Positions 48,345-61,423 of a DNA stretch of 64,000 nucleotides are shown here, one piece after another (the stretch's first letter is position 1; every line of letters begins with the position of its first letter). The notes beneath the pieces are model-generated. The model ran no database searches, was not told the DNA's origin, and was given only the letters and a program-made list of their open reading frames with translations. The stretch covers positions 1 to 64,000 of the forward strand of contig NZ_WTFT01000011.1 of NCBI RefSeq assembly GCF_009861505.1, in the 5' to 3' direction. The translations under genes and the position numbers were made by a program. The DNA is from Pseudomonas izuensis (GTDB lineage: Bacteria; Pseudomonadota; Gammaproteobacteria; Pseudomonadales; Pseudomonadaceae).

Positions 48345-48734
48345 TCAATCGTTGTACTGACTCAACAACCGCTCCAGCCGCGCGCTGAGGCGGCGTTTGA
48401 TTTCGGTTTCGATGTGCGGCGCGAAGTCGTCGATCACGTCTTGCATGATCAATTGCGCGGCGGCACGCAGTTCGCTGTCGAGGTACAGCAAGGCGTCGGC
48501 GTTCTTGCTGGCGCTGGGCGCCGGTTCGGCGGCAGGCTCGGGAGGTGTCGGCTCGACGGTCGGCGCGGGTTCGCTGACAGTGTCGAACAGCATGGGAATC
48601 TGTTCCTGGTCACCTTCTTCGACCGTGTCGGTCAGCAGCGGTGGTTGCAGGTTGTCATCGCCGAGCAATTGGCGGATCGACTCAAGGTCGTCCAGCAGGT
48701 GCGCGGACTTTTGCAGCGGTTTTGGAGTGTCCAT
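48345..48734 (-). CDS. Conserved hypothetical protein downstream of holC
   Basis: A 129-residue acidic protein: MDTPKPLQKSAHLLDDLESI, then a Pro/Glu/Ala-rich disordered middle, then a helical C-terminus (QLIMQDVIDDFAPHIETEIK). It starts 8 bases after holC and is probably co-translated with it. Similar proteins follow holC in other pseudomonads. No function is known to me. The frame open upstream to 48929 lies inside holC and is not used. Confidence 0.75.
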   Translation of the reverse strand: MDTPKPLQKSAHLLDDLESIRQLLGDDNLQPPLLTDTVEEGDQEQIPMLFDTVSEPAPTVEPTPPEPAAEPAPSASKNADALLYLDSELRAAAQLIMQDVIDDFAPHIETEIKRRLSARLERLLSQYND

Positions 48735-48742
48735 CGGAAGGC

Positions 48743-49171
48743 TCAGAGTCGCTGTAAACGGTGATCTTGCAGAGGATAGCCCTGTTCGCGGTAGAAACGG
48801 AAACTCTCCCGCGCGGCCTGGCGGATCACCGGATCTTCGACCACCACTTCCGCCACGCGGGCAAAGCGTTGGGCAAAGGCCGGGACCTTCAGGTCGAGGT
48901 TGACCAGCAAATCCTGGTGCTGGCCGCAATCATCGCCAAAACCCAACACGATCAGGCTGTCCGGTTCGCTTTCAGCGGGGCCGTGGGGCACGAAGCTTTC
49001 GCCCTTGAAGGCCCACAGGCGCGCGTCGAGATCATCGCGCTGAGTGGCGTCGCTGCAATGCAGATAGACACGGTGGCCCATGCGCCAGGCTTTTTCGGTG
49101 AGCTTGCAGGCGAAATCCAGCCGTGCCGAAGGATCGGCGCTGGGCAGGATATAGAAGTCGACTTTGGTCAT
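48743..49171 (-). CDS. holC: DNA polymerase III chi subunit
   Basis: Chi links the clamp loader to single-stranded DNA binding protein. The 142-residue protein has VDFYILPSADPSARLDFAC at the N-terminus, KAWRMGHRVYLHC, and FVPHGPAE in the middle, matching the chi fold. It lies 60 bases downstream of pepA. Confidence 0.92.
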   Translation of the reverse strand: MTKVDFYILPSADPSARLDFACKLTEKAWRMGHRVYLHCSDATQRDDLDARLWAFKGESFVPHGPAESEPDSLIVLGFGDDCGQHQDLLVNLDLKVPAFAQRFARVAEVVVEDPVIRQAARESFRFYREQGYPLQDHRLQRL

Positions 49172-49231
49172 TGCGGTTCCTGAGCTTCAGGCGGCGTCAC
49201 CCGAGAGTGACGCTGCCCGAAGTCATCGGTT

Positions 49232-51040
<1,809 letters not shown>

Positions 51041-51119
51041 TCAGCGGCTCTGCTAGCGAGCCGGTCTGATATGTTTGCTTGTTTGGCCGCCCTAGCCTGA
51101 CAACCCTGGAGTGTCTGGT

Positions 51120-52238
51120 TTGATTGTCTTCCGTTATCTTTCCCGCGAAGTCTTGTTGACCTTGAGCGCCGTCAGTGCCGTGCTGCTGGTCATCATCATG
51201 AGCGGTCGTTTCATCAAATACCTCGCGCAAGCGGCCTCGGGCCTGCTGGATCCGGGCTCACTGTTCCTGATCATGGGCTTTCGCCTGCCCGGGTTTCTCC
51301 AGCTGATCCTGCCGCTGGGGCTGTTTCTCGGAATCCTGCTGTCCTATGGTCGCCTGTACCTCGAAAGCGAGATGACCGTGCTCTCGGCCACGGGCATGAG
51401 TCAGGAGCGTCTGTTTTTCATGACGCTGTTTCCGGCCACCCTGGTCGCCCTCCTAGTGGCCTGGCTGAGTCTGAGCCTGGCACCACAGGGTGCCAATCAA
51501 TTCCAGTTATTGCTGAACAAACAGGATGCCTTGACCGAATTCGATACCCTTGAGCCAGGTCGTTTCCAGGCCCTGCGCGACGGTACCCGGGTGACTTACA
51601 CCGAGCGCATGTCGGACGATCGCATCAATCTGGGTGGCGTGTTCATCTCTCAGAAAAACATCGGTGCCAATAACAAGGATCGCGGGATTTCCGTGCTGGT
51701 GGCCGAAAAGGGGCGCCAGGAAATCCGCCCGGATGGCAACCGCTATCTGATCCTCGATAATGGCTATCGCTATGACGGTAATCCGGGGCAGGCCGATTAC
51801 CGGGCGATCAAGTACGACGAGTACGGTGTATTGCTGCCAAAGCCGGACGTCAGCGACGAAGTTACCGACCGCGATGCGATGACAACCCGCGCCTTGATCG
51901 GCAGTGATGACATTCGTCTGCGTGCCGAACTGCAATGGCGTATATCGCTGCCGTTGCTGGTGTTTGTCGTGACCTTGATGGCGGTGCCACTGTCGCGGGT
52001 TAACCCGCGACAGGGCCGGTTCCTCAAATTGCTGCCGGCGATTCTTCTTTACATGGCTTACCTGACCATCCTGATTGCTGCTCGCGGCGCCCTCGATAAA
52101 GGCAAGATCCCGGCGGTGATGGGCTTGTGGTGGGTGCACGGGATATTCCTGGCCATTGGTCTGGGCCTGCTTTATTGGGAACCCTTGCGTTTGAAGAGGG
52201 CGAGTCGCCGCAGCGCGCTGGAGGTGGCCCGTGGTTAA
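51120..52238 (+). CDS. lptF: LPS export permease LptF
   Basis: LptF and LptG form the membrane part of the LptB2FG transporter that extracts lipopolysaccharide from the inner membrane. The 372-residue protein has two N-terminal and four C-terminal-half helices around a periplasmic beta-jellyroll (about 135-265). FRYLSREVLLTLSAVSAV opens TM1, and LPLLVFVVTLMAVPLSRVNP is conserved. A TTG at 51120 has GGAG eight bases upstream; a GTG at 51111 overlaps that site and is less likely. Confidence 0.94.
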   Translation: MIVFRYLSREVLLTLSAVSAVLLVIIMSGRFIKYLAQAASGLLDPGSLFLIMGFRLPGFLQLILPLGLFLGILLSYGRLYLESEMTVLSATGMSQERLFFMTLFPATLVALLVAWLSLSLAPQGANQFQLLLNKQDALTEFDTLEPGRFQALRDGTRVTYTERMSDDRINLGGVFISQKNIGANNKDRGISVLVAEKGRQEIRPDGNRYLILDNGYRYDGNPGQADYRAIKYDEYGVLLPKPDVSDEVTDRDAMTTRALIGSDDIRLRAELQWRISLPLLVFVVTLMAVPLSRVNPRQGRFLKLLPAILLYMAYLTILIAARGALDKGKIPAVMGLWWVHGIFLAIGLGLLYWEPLRLKRASRRSALEVARG

Positions 52239-53292
52239 GCTGGATCGCTACATCGGTAGCAGCGTACTCATATCGATTCTGGCCGTGCTGGGGATCATTC
52301 TCGGTCTGGCGACCCTGTTCGCATTCATCGACGAGATGGGTGAAGTCAGCGATACCTACACCCTGCTCGATGTCCTGAGCTATGTGACGCTGACCGCGCC
52401 ACGCCGTCTCTACGACATGCTGCCGATGGCGGCACTGATCGGGTGCCTGATCGGTCTGGGCTCGCTGGCCAGTAACAGTGAGTTGACCATCATGCGCGCC
52501 GCTGGCGTGTCCATCGGTCGAATCGTCTGGGCGGTCATGAAGCCAATGCTGGTGTTGATGCTTGCCGGCGTACTGATTGGCGAGTACGTCGCCCCGCCAA
52601 CCGAAAACATGGCTCAGGCCAATCGCTCGCTGGCCCAGGGCAGCGGCGATGCGCAAAGCGCCAAGCACGGCCTGTGGCACCGTCAGGGTGATGAGTTCAT
52701 CCACATCAACTCGGTGCAGCCAAACGGTATTTTGTACGGTGTGACCCGTTATCGCTTCGACAATGAGCGGCATATGCTCTCGGCGAGTTTTGCCAAGCGT
52801 GCGGACTTCGACCAGGATCACTGGCAATTGACGGACGTCACCACGACGTTGTTCCACGACAAGAGCACTGAAGTGGTTACTGCCCCGGTCGAGCGCTGGG
52901 GCGTGGCGTTGAGCCCGCAATTGCTGAGCACCGTTGTGCTGGCACCGGAGTCGCTGTCGGTCAGTGGCCTGTGGGGTTACATCCACTACCTGGCAGATCA
53001 GGGGCTGAGCAATGGCCGGTACTGGCTGGCATTCTGGGTAAAGGTTCTGCAACCTGTAGTGACGGCAGCCCTGGTGCTGATGGCCATTTCCTTCATTTTC
53101 GGCCCATTGCGTTCGGTGACCCTCGGCCAGCGGGTATTTACCGGTGTGCTGGTGGGGTTCACTTTCCGTATTGTTCAGGATCTGCTGGGGCCTTCGAGCC
53201 TGGTATTTGGCTTTTCGCCATTGTTTTCGGTACTGGTGCCAACCGGTGTTTGTGCCTTGGCAGGGCTCTGGTTACTGCGTCGAGCAGGTTGA
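52231..53292 (+). CDS. lptG: LPS export permease LptG
   Basis: This 353-residue partner of LptF has the same plan of six helices with a periplasmic jellyroll. LDRYIGSSVLISILAVLG begins TM1, NSELTIMRAAGVSIGRI is the coupling-helix region that contacts LptB, and SFIFGPLRSVTLGQRVFTG is conserved near the C-terminus. The start is GTG at 52231, overlapping the lptF stop by 8 bases. Confidence 0.95.
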   Translation: MVKLDRYIGSSVLISILAVLGIILGLATLFAFIDEMGEVSDTYTLLDVLSYVTLTAPRRLYDMLPMAALIGCLIGLGSLASNSELTIMRAAGVSIGRIVWAVMKPMLVLMLAGVLIGEYVAPPTENMAQANRSLAQGSGDAQSAKHGLWHRQGDEFIHINSVQPNGILYGVTRYRFDNERHMLSASFAKRADFDQDHWQLTDVTTTLFHDKSTEVVTAPVERWGVALSPQLLSTVVLAPESLSVSGLWGYIHYLADQGLSNGRYWLAFWVKVLQPVVTAALVLMAISFIFGPLRSVTLGQRVFTGVLVGFTFRIVQDLLGPSSLVFGFSPLFSVLVPTGVCALAGLWLLRRAG

Positions 53293-53323
53293 TGACGGGT
53301 TTTTCCCGACCTTGCTCGTGATG

Positions 53324-53357
53324 AAAAAACGCCTCTGTCGCAAGACCGGGGCGTTTT
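53324..53357 (+). terminator. Intrinsic terminator after lptG
   Basis: AAAAACGCC and GGCGTTTTT pair, with an inner GTC-GCAA-GAC stem. The trailing T run suits the plus strand and the A run upstream the minus strand. Confidence 0.82.
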
Positions 53358-53464
53358 TGTACGCGCCGTCTGACCTGTGAACGTGACGCTTGCGCCGCGG
53401 ATCAGGTACAATTCCCGGCTATTTTTCGGCGGGCTATGCCTGCAGCCTTTTTGAGTGTTGATCC

Positions 53465-55264
53465 GTGAGTGATTTGAGTCATATCCGCAATTTCTCCATC
53501 ATCGCCCACATTGACCATGGCAAGTCGACGCTGGCCGATCGCTTCATCCAGATGTGCGGCGGCCTGGCCGAGCGTGAAATGGAAGCCCAGGTACTGGACT
53601 CCATGGACCTTGAGCGTGAGCGCGGAATCACCATCAAGGCGCATAGCGTCACCCTGTATTACAAAGCCAAAGATGGTATCAACTACCAGTTGAACTTCAT
53701 TGACACCCCCGGCCACGTTGACTTCACCTACGAAGTCAGCCGCTCGCTCGCAGCCTGTGAAGGTGCGCTGCTGGTGGTCGATGCCGGTCAGGGTGTAGAG
53801 GCGCAGTCGGTTGCCAACTGCTACACGGCGATCGAACAGGGCCTGGAAGTGATGCCGGTGCTGAACAAGATCGACCTGCCACAGGCCGATCCGGAGCGCG
53901 TCAAGGAAGAAATCGAAAAAATCATCGGCATCGATGCCACCGACGCGGTCACCTGCTCTGCCAAGACCGGTCTGGGCGTCGATGAAGTGCTCGAGCGCCT
54001 GGTGACCACTATTCCGGCGCCGACCGGCAACATCGAAGACCCGCTGCAAGCGCTGATCATCGACTCCTGGTTCGACAATTACCTGGGCGTCGTGTCCCTG
54101 GTTCGCGTGCGCCATGGCCGCGTGAAGAAGGGCGACAAGATCCTGGTCAAGTCCACCGGCAAGATCCACCTGGTGGACAGCGTCGGTGTCTTCAACCCGA
54201 AACACACCCCGACCGCCGACCTGAAGGCCGGTGAAGTGGGCTTCATCATCGCCAGCATCAAGGACATTCACGGGGCGCCAGTGGGCGACACCCTGACCTT
54301 GAGCTCGACGCCGGACGTCGACGTGCTGCCGGGGTTCAAACGCATCCAGCCGCAGGTCTACGCCGGCCTGTTCCCGGTCAGCTCCGACGACTTCGAAGAC
54401 TTCCGCGAGGCGCTGCAAAAACTCACCCTCAACGATTCGTCGCTGCAATACACGCCGGAAAGCTCCGACGCACTGGGCTTCGGCTTCCGTTGCGGCTTCC
54501 TCGGCATGCTGCACATGGAAATCATCCAGGAGCGCCTCGAGCGCGAGTACAACCTGGACCTGATCACCACGGCGCCGACGGTAATCTTCGAACTGCTGCT
54601 CAAGACCGGCGAGACGATCTACGTCGATAACCCGTCCAAGCTGCCGGACCTGTCCGCCATCGAAGACATGCGCGAGCCGATCGTGCGCGCCAATATCCTT
54701 GTGCCGCAAGAGCACCTGGGTAACGTCATTACCCTGTGCATCGAAAAGCGCGGTGTGCAAGTAGACATGCTGTTCCTCGGCTCCCAGGTACAAGTGACTT
54801 ACGACCTGCCGATGAACGAAGTGGTGCTGGACTTCTTCGACCGTCTGAAATCCACCAGTCGCGGCTATGCTTCTCTGGACTACCATTTCGATCGTTACCA
54901 ATCGGCCAGCCTGGTGAAACTGGACGTGCTGATCAACGGTGACAAGGTCGACGCCCTGGCGCTGATCGTGCACCGTGACAATTCGCACTACAAAGGTCGC
55001 CAGTTGACCGAGAAGATGAAGGATCTGATTCCGCGGCAGATGTTCGACGTGGCAATCCAGGCCGCCATTGGCGGGCAGATTGTGGCGCGGACAACCGTCA
55101 AGGCGCTCAGAAAGAACGTATTGGCCAAATGCTACGGTGGTGACGTCAGCCGTAAGAAAAAGCTGCTGGAAAAGCAAAAGGCCGGTAAAAAACGCATGAA
55201 GCAGGTCGGTAACGTGGAAATTCCACAAGAAGCCTTCCTTGCGGTGCTCAGGTTGGATAGCTAG
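53465..55264 (+). CDS. lepA: Elongation factor 4 (LepA)
   Basis: This 599-residue translational GTPase is related to EF-G. The G domain has [30 protein letters not shown] and NKIDLPQ. EF-G-like domains follow, then the unique C-terminal domain with [20 protein letters not shown], which is diagnostic. It acts on ribosomes during initiation or back-translocation. The start is GTG at 53465. It is followed after 5 bases by lepB, the classical lepAB pair. Confidence 0.97.
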   Translation: MSDLSHIRNFSIIAHIDHGKSTLADRFIQMCGGLAEREMEAQVLDSMDLERERGITIKAHSVTLYYKAKDGINYQLNFIDTPGHVDFTYEVSRSLAACEGALLVVDAGQGVEAQSVANCYTAIEQGLEVMPVLNKIDLPQADPERVKEEIEKIIGIDATDAVTCSAKTGLGVDEVLERLVTTIPAPTGNIEDPLQALIIDSWFDNYLGVVSLVRVRHGRVKKGDKILVKSTGKIHLVDSVGVFNPKHTPTADLKAGEVGFIIASIKDIHGAPVGDTLTLSSTPDVDVLPGFKRIQPQVYAGLFPVSSDDFEDFREALQKLTLNDSSLQYTPESSDALGFGFRCGFLGMLHMEIIQERLEREYNLDLITTAPTVIFELLLKTGETIYVDNPSKLPDLSAIEDMREPIVRANILVPQEHLGNVITLCIEKRGVQVDMLFLGSQVQVTYDLPMNEVVLDFFDRLKSTSRGYASLDYHFDRYQSASLVKLDVLINGDKVDALALIVHRDNSHYKGRQLTEKMKDLIPRQMFDVAIQAAIGGQIVARTTVKALRKNVLAKCYGGDVSRKKKLLEKQKAGKKRMKQVGNVEIPQEAFLAVLRLDS

Positions 55265-55269
55265 GTCCT

Positions 55270-56124
55270 ATGTCACTAAATTTCCCGCTGTTGCTGGTCA
55301 TCGCCGTGTTCGTTTGCGGCCTGTTGGCGTTGCTCGATGTGCTGTTCCTGGCGCCGCGTCGGCGGTCTGCCATTGCCTCCTATCAGGGCAGCGTCAGTCA
55401 GCCTGATAGTGTGGTGGTCGAGAAGCTGAACAAGGAGCCGTTGCTGGTCGAGTACGGCAAATCGTTCTTCCCGGTGTTGTTCATCGTGCTGGTGCTGCGT
55501 TCGTTCCTGGTGGAACCGTTCCAGATTCCGTCCGGTTCGATGAAGCCAACCCTGGATGTCGGCGACTTCATCCTGGTGAGCAAGTTTTCCTACGGGATCC
55601 GCTTGCCGGTGATCGACAAGAAAGTCATCGAAGTCGGTGAGCCACAACGCGGCGATGTGATGGTGTTCCGCTATCCGAGCGATCCGAACGTCAACTACAT
55701 CAAGCGTGTCGTAGGCTTGCCGGGTGATCAGGTTCGCTACACCGCCGACAAGCGTCTGTTCGTCAATGGTCAGTCGATTGCCGAGCAATTGGTGGGCTCC
55801 GAACCAGGCACCTTGGGCAGCGCAGAGTTGTACAAGGAAAAACTTGGCGCCGCCGAGCATCTGATCCGCAAGGAAATGAGCCGCTACCGCGCAACGCCGG
55901 ACCGTACATGGACCGTGCCTGCCGGGCACTTCTTCATGATGGGCGACAACCGCGACAACTCCAACGACAGTCGCTACTGGGATGATCCGAACATTCCCAA
56001 GGATCTGCTGGGCATGGTTCCCGACAAGAATATCGTCGGCAAGGCCTTTGCAGTCTGGATGAGCTGGCCGGAACCCAAACTCAGTCACCTGCCGAATTTC
56101 TCGCGGGTTGGCCTGATCCAGTAA
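55270..56124 (+). CDS. lepB: Signal peptidase I
   Basis: A 284-residue inner-membrane protease that removes signal peptides from exported proteins. Two N-terminal helices (about 4-27 and 66-82) precede the periplasmic catalytic domain. The Ser-Lys dyad is S90 (IPSGSMKPTL) and K145 (VNYIKRVVGLPGD), the same positions as in E. coli. The box MGDNRDNSNDSRYW is also present. Confidence 0.96.
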   Translation: MSLNFPLLLVIAVFVCGLLALLDVLFLAPRRRSAIASYQGSVSQPDSVVVEKLNKEPLLVEYGKSFFPVLFIVLVLRSFLVEPFQIPSGSMKPTLDVGDFILVSKFSYGIRLPVIDKKVIEVGEPQRGDVMVFRYPSDPNVNYIKRVVGLPGDQVRYTADKRLFVNGQSIAEQLVGSEPGTLGSAELYKEKLGAAEHLIRKEMSRYRATPDRTWTVPAGHFFMMGDNRDNSNDSRYWDDPNIPKDLLGMVPDKNIVGKAFAVWMSWPEPKLSHLPNFSRVGLIQ

Positions 56125-56132
56125 TCAAACAC

Positions 56133-56153
56133 GGCGCTGTTGAACACAGCGCC
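56133..56153. other. Hairpin after lepB
   Basis: GGCGCTGT and ACAGCGCC pair perfectly around TGAAC, 9 bases after the lepB stop. No T tract follows. The right half, TGAACACAGCG, is repeated directly at 56224-56234. Confidence 0.6.
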
Positions 56154-56192
56154 GAATGCATTTCTGGAGTCGGCACAATCGGCGACAGAAGC

Positions 56193-56312
56193 ATGAAGCC
56201 AATGATATTCAGGACGTTATTTTTGAACACAGCGTTAATTGTCCCAAGCCTGCGTCGACTCCCGGCGATGGCGGTGGAATCCAACCACGAACTCAGCGTG
56301 GGTAAACCGTGA
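56193..56312 (+). CDS. Putative 39-residue ORF coupled to rnc
   Basis: This short ORF begins [20 protein letters not shown] and ends with a TGA that overlaps the rnc GTG (GTGA). The first part is basic then hydrophobic and ends LPAMA, like a signal peptide. In other pseudomonads a DUF4845 gene of about 120 codons lies between lepB and rnc; here the gap is only 184 bases and shows no DUF4845 sequence. It may be a replacement, a coupling leader for rnc, or chance. Confidence 0.35.
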   Translation: MKPMIFRTLFLNTALIVPSLRRLPAMAVESNHELSVGKP

Positions 56313-56998
56313 GCGTCTCCTTAAGCCGTCTCGAGCGTCAGCTCGGCTACACCTTCAAGGATCAGGAACTGATGGTCCTGGCACTGACTCACCGCAGTTT
56401 TGCCGGGCGCAACAACGAACGCCTGGAGTTCCTCGGTGACGCCATCCTCAACTTCGTCGCCGGCGAGGCGCTGTTTGATCGCTTCCCGTTGGCGCGCGAA
56501 GGCCAGTTGTCGCGTTTACGCGCGCGCTTGGTGAAAGGTGAGACCCTGGCCGTGCTGGCCCGTGGCTTCGATCTGGGCGAATACCTGCGCCTGGGGTCGG
56601 GTGAGCTGAAAAGCGGCGGTTTTCGCCGTGAGTCGATTCTGGCCGATGCCCTGGAAGCGTTGATTGGTGCGATCTACCTGGACGCCGGCATGGAAGTGGC
56701 ACGCGAGCGCGTCCTGGCCTGGCTGGCCGGCGAGTTCGAAGGCCTGACGCTGGTCGATACCAACAAAGATCCGAAAACCCGTCTGCAGGAGTTTCTGCAG
56801 TCCCGTGGTTGTGAGCTGCCGCGTTACGAAGTGGTGGATATCCAGGGTGAACCGCATTGCCGGACGTTTTTCGTCGAATGCGAGATCATCTTATTGAATG
56901 AAAAAAGCCGAGGTCAGGGTGTGAGCCGTCGTATTGCCGAACAGGTAGCGGCCGCCGCAGCACTGATTGCCCTGGGTGTGGAGAATGGCAATGACTGA
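56309..56998 (+). CDS. rnc: Ribonuclease III
   Basis: This 229-residue double-strand-specific ribonuclease processes rRNA precursors and many mRNAs. The catalytic signature is [15 protein letters not shown] near 37-51, with the second acidic cluster at [15 protein letters not shown] dsRNA-binding domain begins near 155 ([20 protein letters not shown]). The start is GTG at 56309. The gene overlaps era by 8 bases. Confidence 0.96.
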   Translation: MSVSLSRLERQLGYTFKDQELMVLALTHRSFAGRNNERLEFLGDAILNFVAGEALFDRFPLAREGQLSRLRARLVKGETLAVLARGFDLGEYLRLGSGELKSGGFRRESILADALEALIGAIYLDAGMEVARERVLAWLAGEFEGLTLVDTNKDPKTRLQEFLQSRGCELPRYEVVDIQGEPHCRTFFVECEIILLNEKSRGQGVSRRIAEQVAAAAALIALGVENGND

Positions 56999-57893
56999 TA
57001 CAAACGCAACTCGCTGTGGCTATGTTGCCATCGTCGGCCGTCCGAACGTGGGCAAGTCCACGTTGTTGAACCATATCCTGGGTCAGAAGCTGGCGATCAC
57101 CTCGCGCAAGCCGCAAACCACCCGTCACAACATGCTCGGCATCAAGACCGAAGGCGATGTGCAGGCGATCTACGTCGACACGCCCGGCATGCACAAGGGT
57201 GGCGAGAAGGCCCTGAACCGCTACATGAACAAGACCGCTTCGGCGGCGTTGAAAGACGTCGACGTGGTGATCTTCGTGGTTGACCGCACCAAGTGGACCG
57301 AAGAGGACCAGATGGTCCTCGAGCGCGTGCAATACGTGACCGGCCCGCTGATTGTCGCGCTGAACAAGACCGACCGCATTGAGGACAAGGCCGAGCTGAT
57401 GCCGCACCTGTCCTGGTTGCAGGAACAGTTGCCGAACGCACAGATCATCCCGATTTCGGCTCAGCACGGGCACAACCTCGATGCGCTGGAGCGAGTGATC
57501 GCTGATCATCTGCCGGAAAACGATCACTTCTTCCCGGAAGACCAGATCACAGACCGCAGCAGTCGCTTCCTGGCCGCTGAATTGGTGCGTGAAAAAATCA
57601 TGCGCCAGATGGGCGCCGAGCTGCCGTACCAGATCACCGTCGAAATCGAAGAGTTCAAGCAGCAGGGGAAAACCCTGCACATTCATGCGCTGATTCTCGT
57701 CGAACGTGATGGCCAGAAGAAAATCATCATTGGCGACAAGGGCGAGCGCATCAAGCGCATCGGCACCGAGGCGCGCAAGGACATGGAGCTGCTGTTCGAC
57801 TCCAAGATCATGCTTAACCTTTGGGTGAAGGTTAAGGGTGGCTGGTCCGATGACGAGCGCGCGCTGCGTTCGTTGGGTTACGGCGACTTGTAA
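56991..57893 (+). CDS. era: GTPase Era
   Basis: A 300-residue GTPase that binds the 3' end of 16S rRNA during 30S maturation. The G domain has [16 protein letters not shown] (P-loop), [15 protein letters not shown] and NKTDRIED. The C-terminal KH domain has [20 protein letters not shown]. The ATG at 56991 overlaps the end of rnc, an arrangement shared with many bacteria. Confidence 0.97.
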   Translation: MTDTNATRCGYVAIVGRPNVGKSTLLNHILGQKLAITSRKPQTTRHNMLGIKTEGDVQAIYVDTPGMHKGGEKALNRYMNKTASAALKDVDVVIFVVDRTKWTEEDQMVLERVQYVTGPLIVALNKTDRIEDKAELMPHLSWLQEQLPNAQIIPISAQHGHNLDALERVIADHLPENDHFFPEDQITDRSSRFLAAELVREKIMRQMGAELPYQITVEIEEFKQQGKTLHIHALILVERDGQKKIIIGDKGERIKRIGTEARKDMELLFDSKIMLNLWVKVKGGWSDDERALRSLGYGDL

Positions 57894-57920
57894 ACACAGC
57901 CTGCGCTACACCGTAGAAAC

Positions 57921-58014
57921 CTGTGGGAGCGGGCTTGCCCGCGATGAGGATGTAACATTCAGCAGAGAGGTTGAATGTAAGTCCGCCATCGCGGGCGAGC
58001 CCGCTCCCACAGTG
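57921..58014. repeat. REP pair
   Basis: Inverted REP copies of the GCGGGCTTGCCCGCGATG subtype (57921-57948, 57986-58014) lie between era and recO within the same-strand cluster. Confidence 0.88.
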
Positions 58015-58065
58015 GTTTTGGGTTGTTTATAAATCTGCGTTTCTTCATTGAGAACCCTGACGTCC

Positions 58066-58755
58066 ATGTCCTCAACCCCACCAATTGGCCAACCCGCCTA
58101 CGTGCTCCACTCCCGCGCCTACCGCGAAAGCAGCGCCCTGGTGGATTTCCTCACGCCGCAAGGTCGGCTGCGGGCGGTGTTGCGCAGTGCGCGGGGCAAG
58201 GCCGGGACGCTGGCGCGGCCGTTCGTGCCACTGGAAGTCGAGTTTCGCGGTCGTGGCGAGTTGAAGAATGTCGGGCGCATGGAAAGTGCCGGCGTTTCCA
58301 CCTGGCTTAATGGCGAGGCGCTGTTCAGTGGCCTGTATCTCAATGAACTGCTGATTCGCCTGTTGCCCGCCGAAGACCCTCTTCCCGGCGTATTCGATCA
58401 CTACGCTGCGACTTTGCTGGCCCTGGCCGAAGGTCGTCCGCTGGAGCCGTTGTTACGCTCCTTCGAATGGCGATTGCTCAGCGATCTCGGCTATGGCTTT
58501 GCCCTTGATACCGATATGCATGGCGAGCCCATCGCCCCGGATGGTCTATATCGCCTGCAAGTGGATGCCGGGCTGGAGCGGGTCTACCTGCTGCAACCGG
58601 GGCTGTTCCATGGCATCGAGCTGCTGGCCATGGCCGATGCCGACTGGTCTGCCCCCGGTGCATTGTCTGCAGCCAAGCGTTTGATGCGTCAGGCGCTGGC
58701 AGTTCATTTGGGCGGTCGGCCACTTGTCAGTCGTGAGCTGTTTCGCAAGCCCTGA
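58066..58755 (+). CDS. recO: DNA repair protein RecO
   Basis: A 229-residue mediator that, with RecR and RecF, loads RecA on SSB-coated DNA and anneals strands. The N-terminal OB domain has [20 protein letters not shown] and [20 protein letters not shown]. The helical C-terminal part includes [17 protein letters not shown]. The zinc cysteines seen in some RecO proteins are absent, as is usual in Pseudomonas. The ATG at 58066 is used. Confidence 0.93.
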   Translation: MSSTPPIGQPAYVLHSRAYRESSALVDFLTPQGRLRAVLRSARGKAGTLARPFVPLEVEFRGRGELKNVGRMESAGVSTWLNGEALFSGLYLNELLIRLLPAEDPLPGVFDHYAATLLALAEGRPLEPLLRSFEWRLLSDLGYGFALDTDMHGEPIAPDGLYRLQVDAGLERVYLLQPGLFHGIELLAMADADWSAPGALSAAKRLMRQALAVHLGGRPLVSRELFRKP

Positions 58756-58804
58756 TCACCCCGTATGCTGTGCACCGAACTTTCTCTTCTTCTGGAGCGC
58801 TTCC

Positions 58805-59551
58805 GTGACCACCAGCACCCGCATTCTTCTTGGCGTGAACATCGACCACGTTGCCACCCTGCGTCAGGCACGGGGCACACGCTACCCGGACCCGGTCAAG
58901 GCAGCACTGGATGCGGAAGAGGCGGGCGCTGACGGCATCACCGTGCATCTGCGTGAAGACCGTCGGCACATCCAGGAGCGCGACGTGCTGCTGCTCAAGG
59001 ATGTGCTGCAAACCCGCATGAACTTCGAAATGGGCGTCACCGAAGAAATGATGGCGTTCGCCGAGCGCATCCGGCCGGCGCACATTTGCCTGGTGCCGGA
59101 AACCCGTCAGGAGTTGACGACTGAAGGTGGTCTGGACGTAGCAGGGCAGGAAGCGCGGATCAAGGCTGCTGTGGAGCGCCTGTCGAAGATCGGCTCGGAA
59201 GTGTCGCTGTTCATCGATGCCGATGAGCGGCAGATCGAGGCCTCCCGTCGAGTCGGTGCGCCGGCCATCGAGCTGCACACCGGCCGATATGCTGACGCCG
59301 AGACGCCGACCGAAGTGGCTGAAGAATTGAAACGTGTCGCCGATGGCGTGGCGTTTGGCCTGGCCCAAGGTCTGATCGTCAACGCCGGCCATGGCCTGCA
59401 CTATCACAACGTCGAGGCCGTGGCGGCGATCAAGGGCATCAACGAACTGAACATCGGCCATGCGCTGGTGGCCCATGCGTTGTTCGTTGGCTTCAAGTCG
59501 GCGGTGTCGGAGATGAAGGCGCTGATCCTGGCGGCTGCCGCCAAAGCCTAA
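58805..59551 (+). CDS. pdxJ: Pyridoxine 5'-phosphate synthase
   Basis: PdxJ closes the ring of vitamin B6 from 1-deoxyxylulose 5-phosphate and 3-amino-1-hydroxyacetone phosphate. The 248-residue TIM barrel has [34 protein letters not shown] and [12 protein letters not shown], which hold the catalytic residues. The start is GTG at 58805 after a TGGAGC site. Confidence 0.96.
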   Translation: MTTSTRILLGVNIDHVATLRQARGTRYPDPVKAALDAEEAGADGITVHLREDRRHIQERDVLLLKDVLQTRMNFEMGVTEEMMAFAERIRPAHICLVPETRQELTTEGGLDVAGQEARIKAAVERLSKIGSEVSLFIDADERQIEASRRVGAPAIELHTGRYADAETPTEVAEELKRVADGVAFGLAQGLIVNAGHGLHYHNVEAVAAIKGINELNIGHALVAHALFVGFKSAVSEMKALILAAAAKA

Positions 59552-59569
59552 GAGACAATACAAAACCAA

Positions 59570-59662
59570 TGTGGGAGCGAGCCTGCTCGCGATTGCGGTC
59601 TGACATCCAGCATTGATGTCGACTGACACTCAGCCATCGCGAGCAGGCTCGCTCCCACAGTT
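59570..59662. repeat. REP pair
   Basis: Inverted REP copies (59570-59596 and 59634-59660) fill the space between the convergent pdxJ and mltF genes. Confidence 0.88.
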
Positions 59663-59677
59663 TTGATTGGGGCGGCT

Positions 59678-61423
<1,746 letters not shown>

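Noticed and set aside
51111..51119. GTG at 51111 as the lptF start
   Set aside because: The only Shine-Dalgarno-like GGAG overlaps this GTG; the TTG at 51120 has correct spacing and gives the family N-terminus MIVFRYLS.
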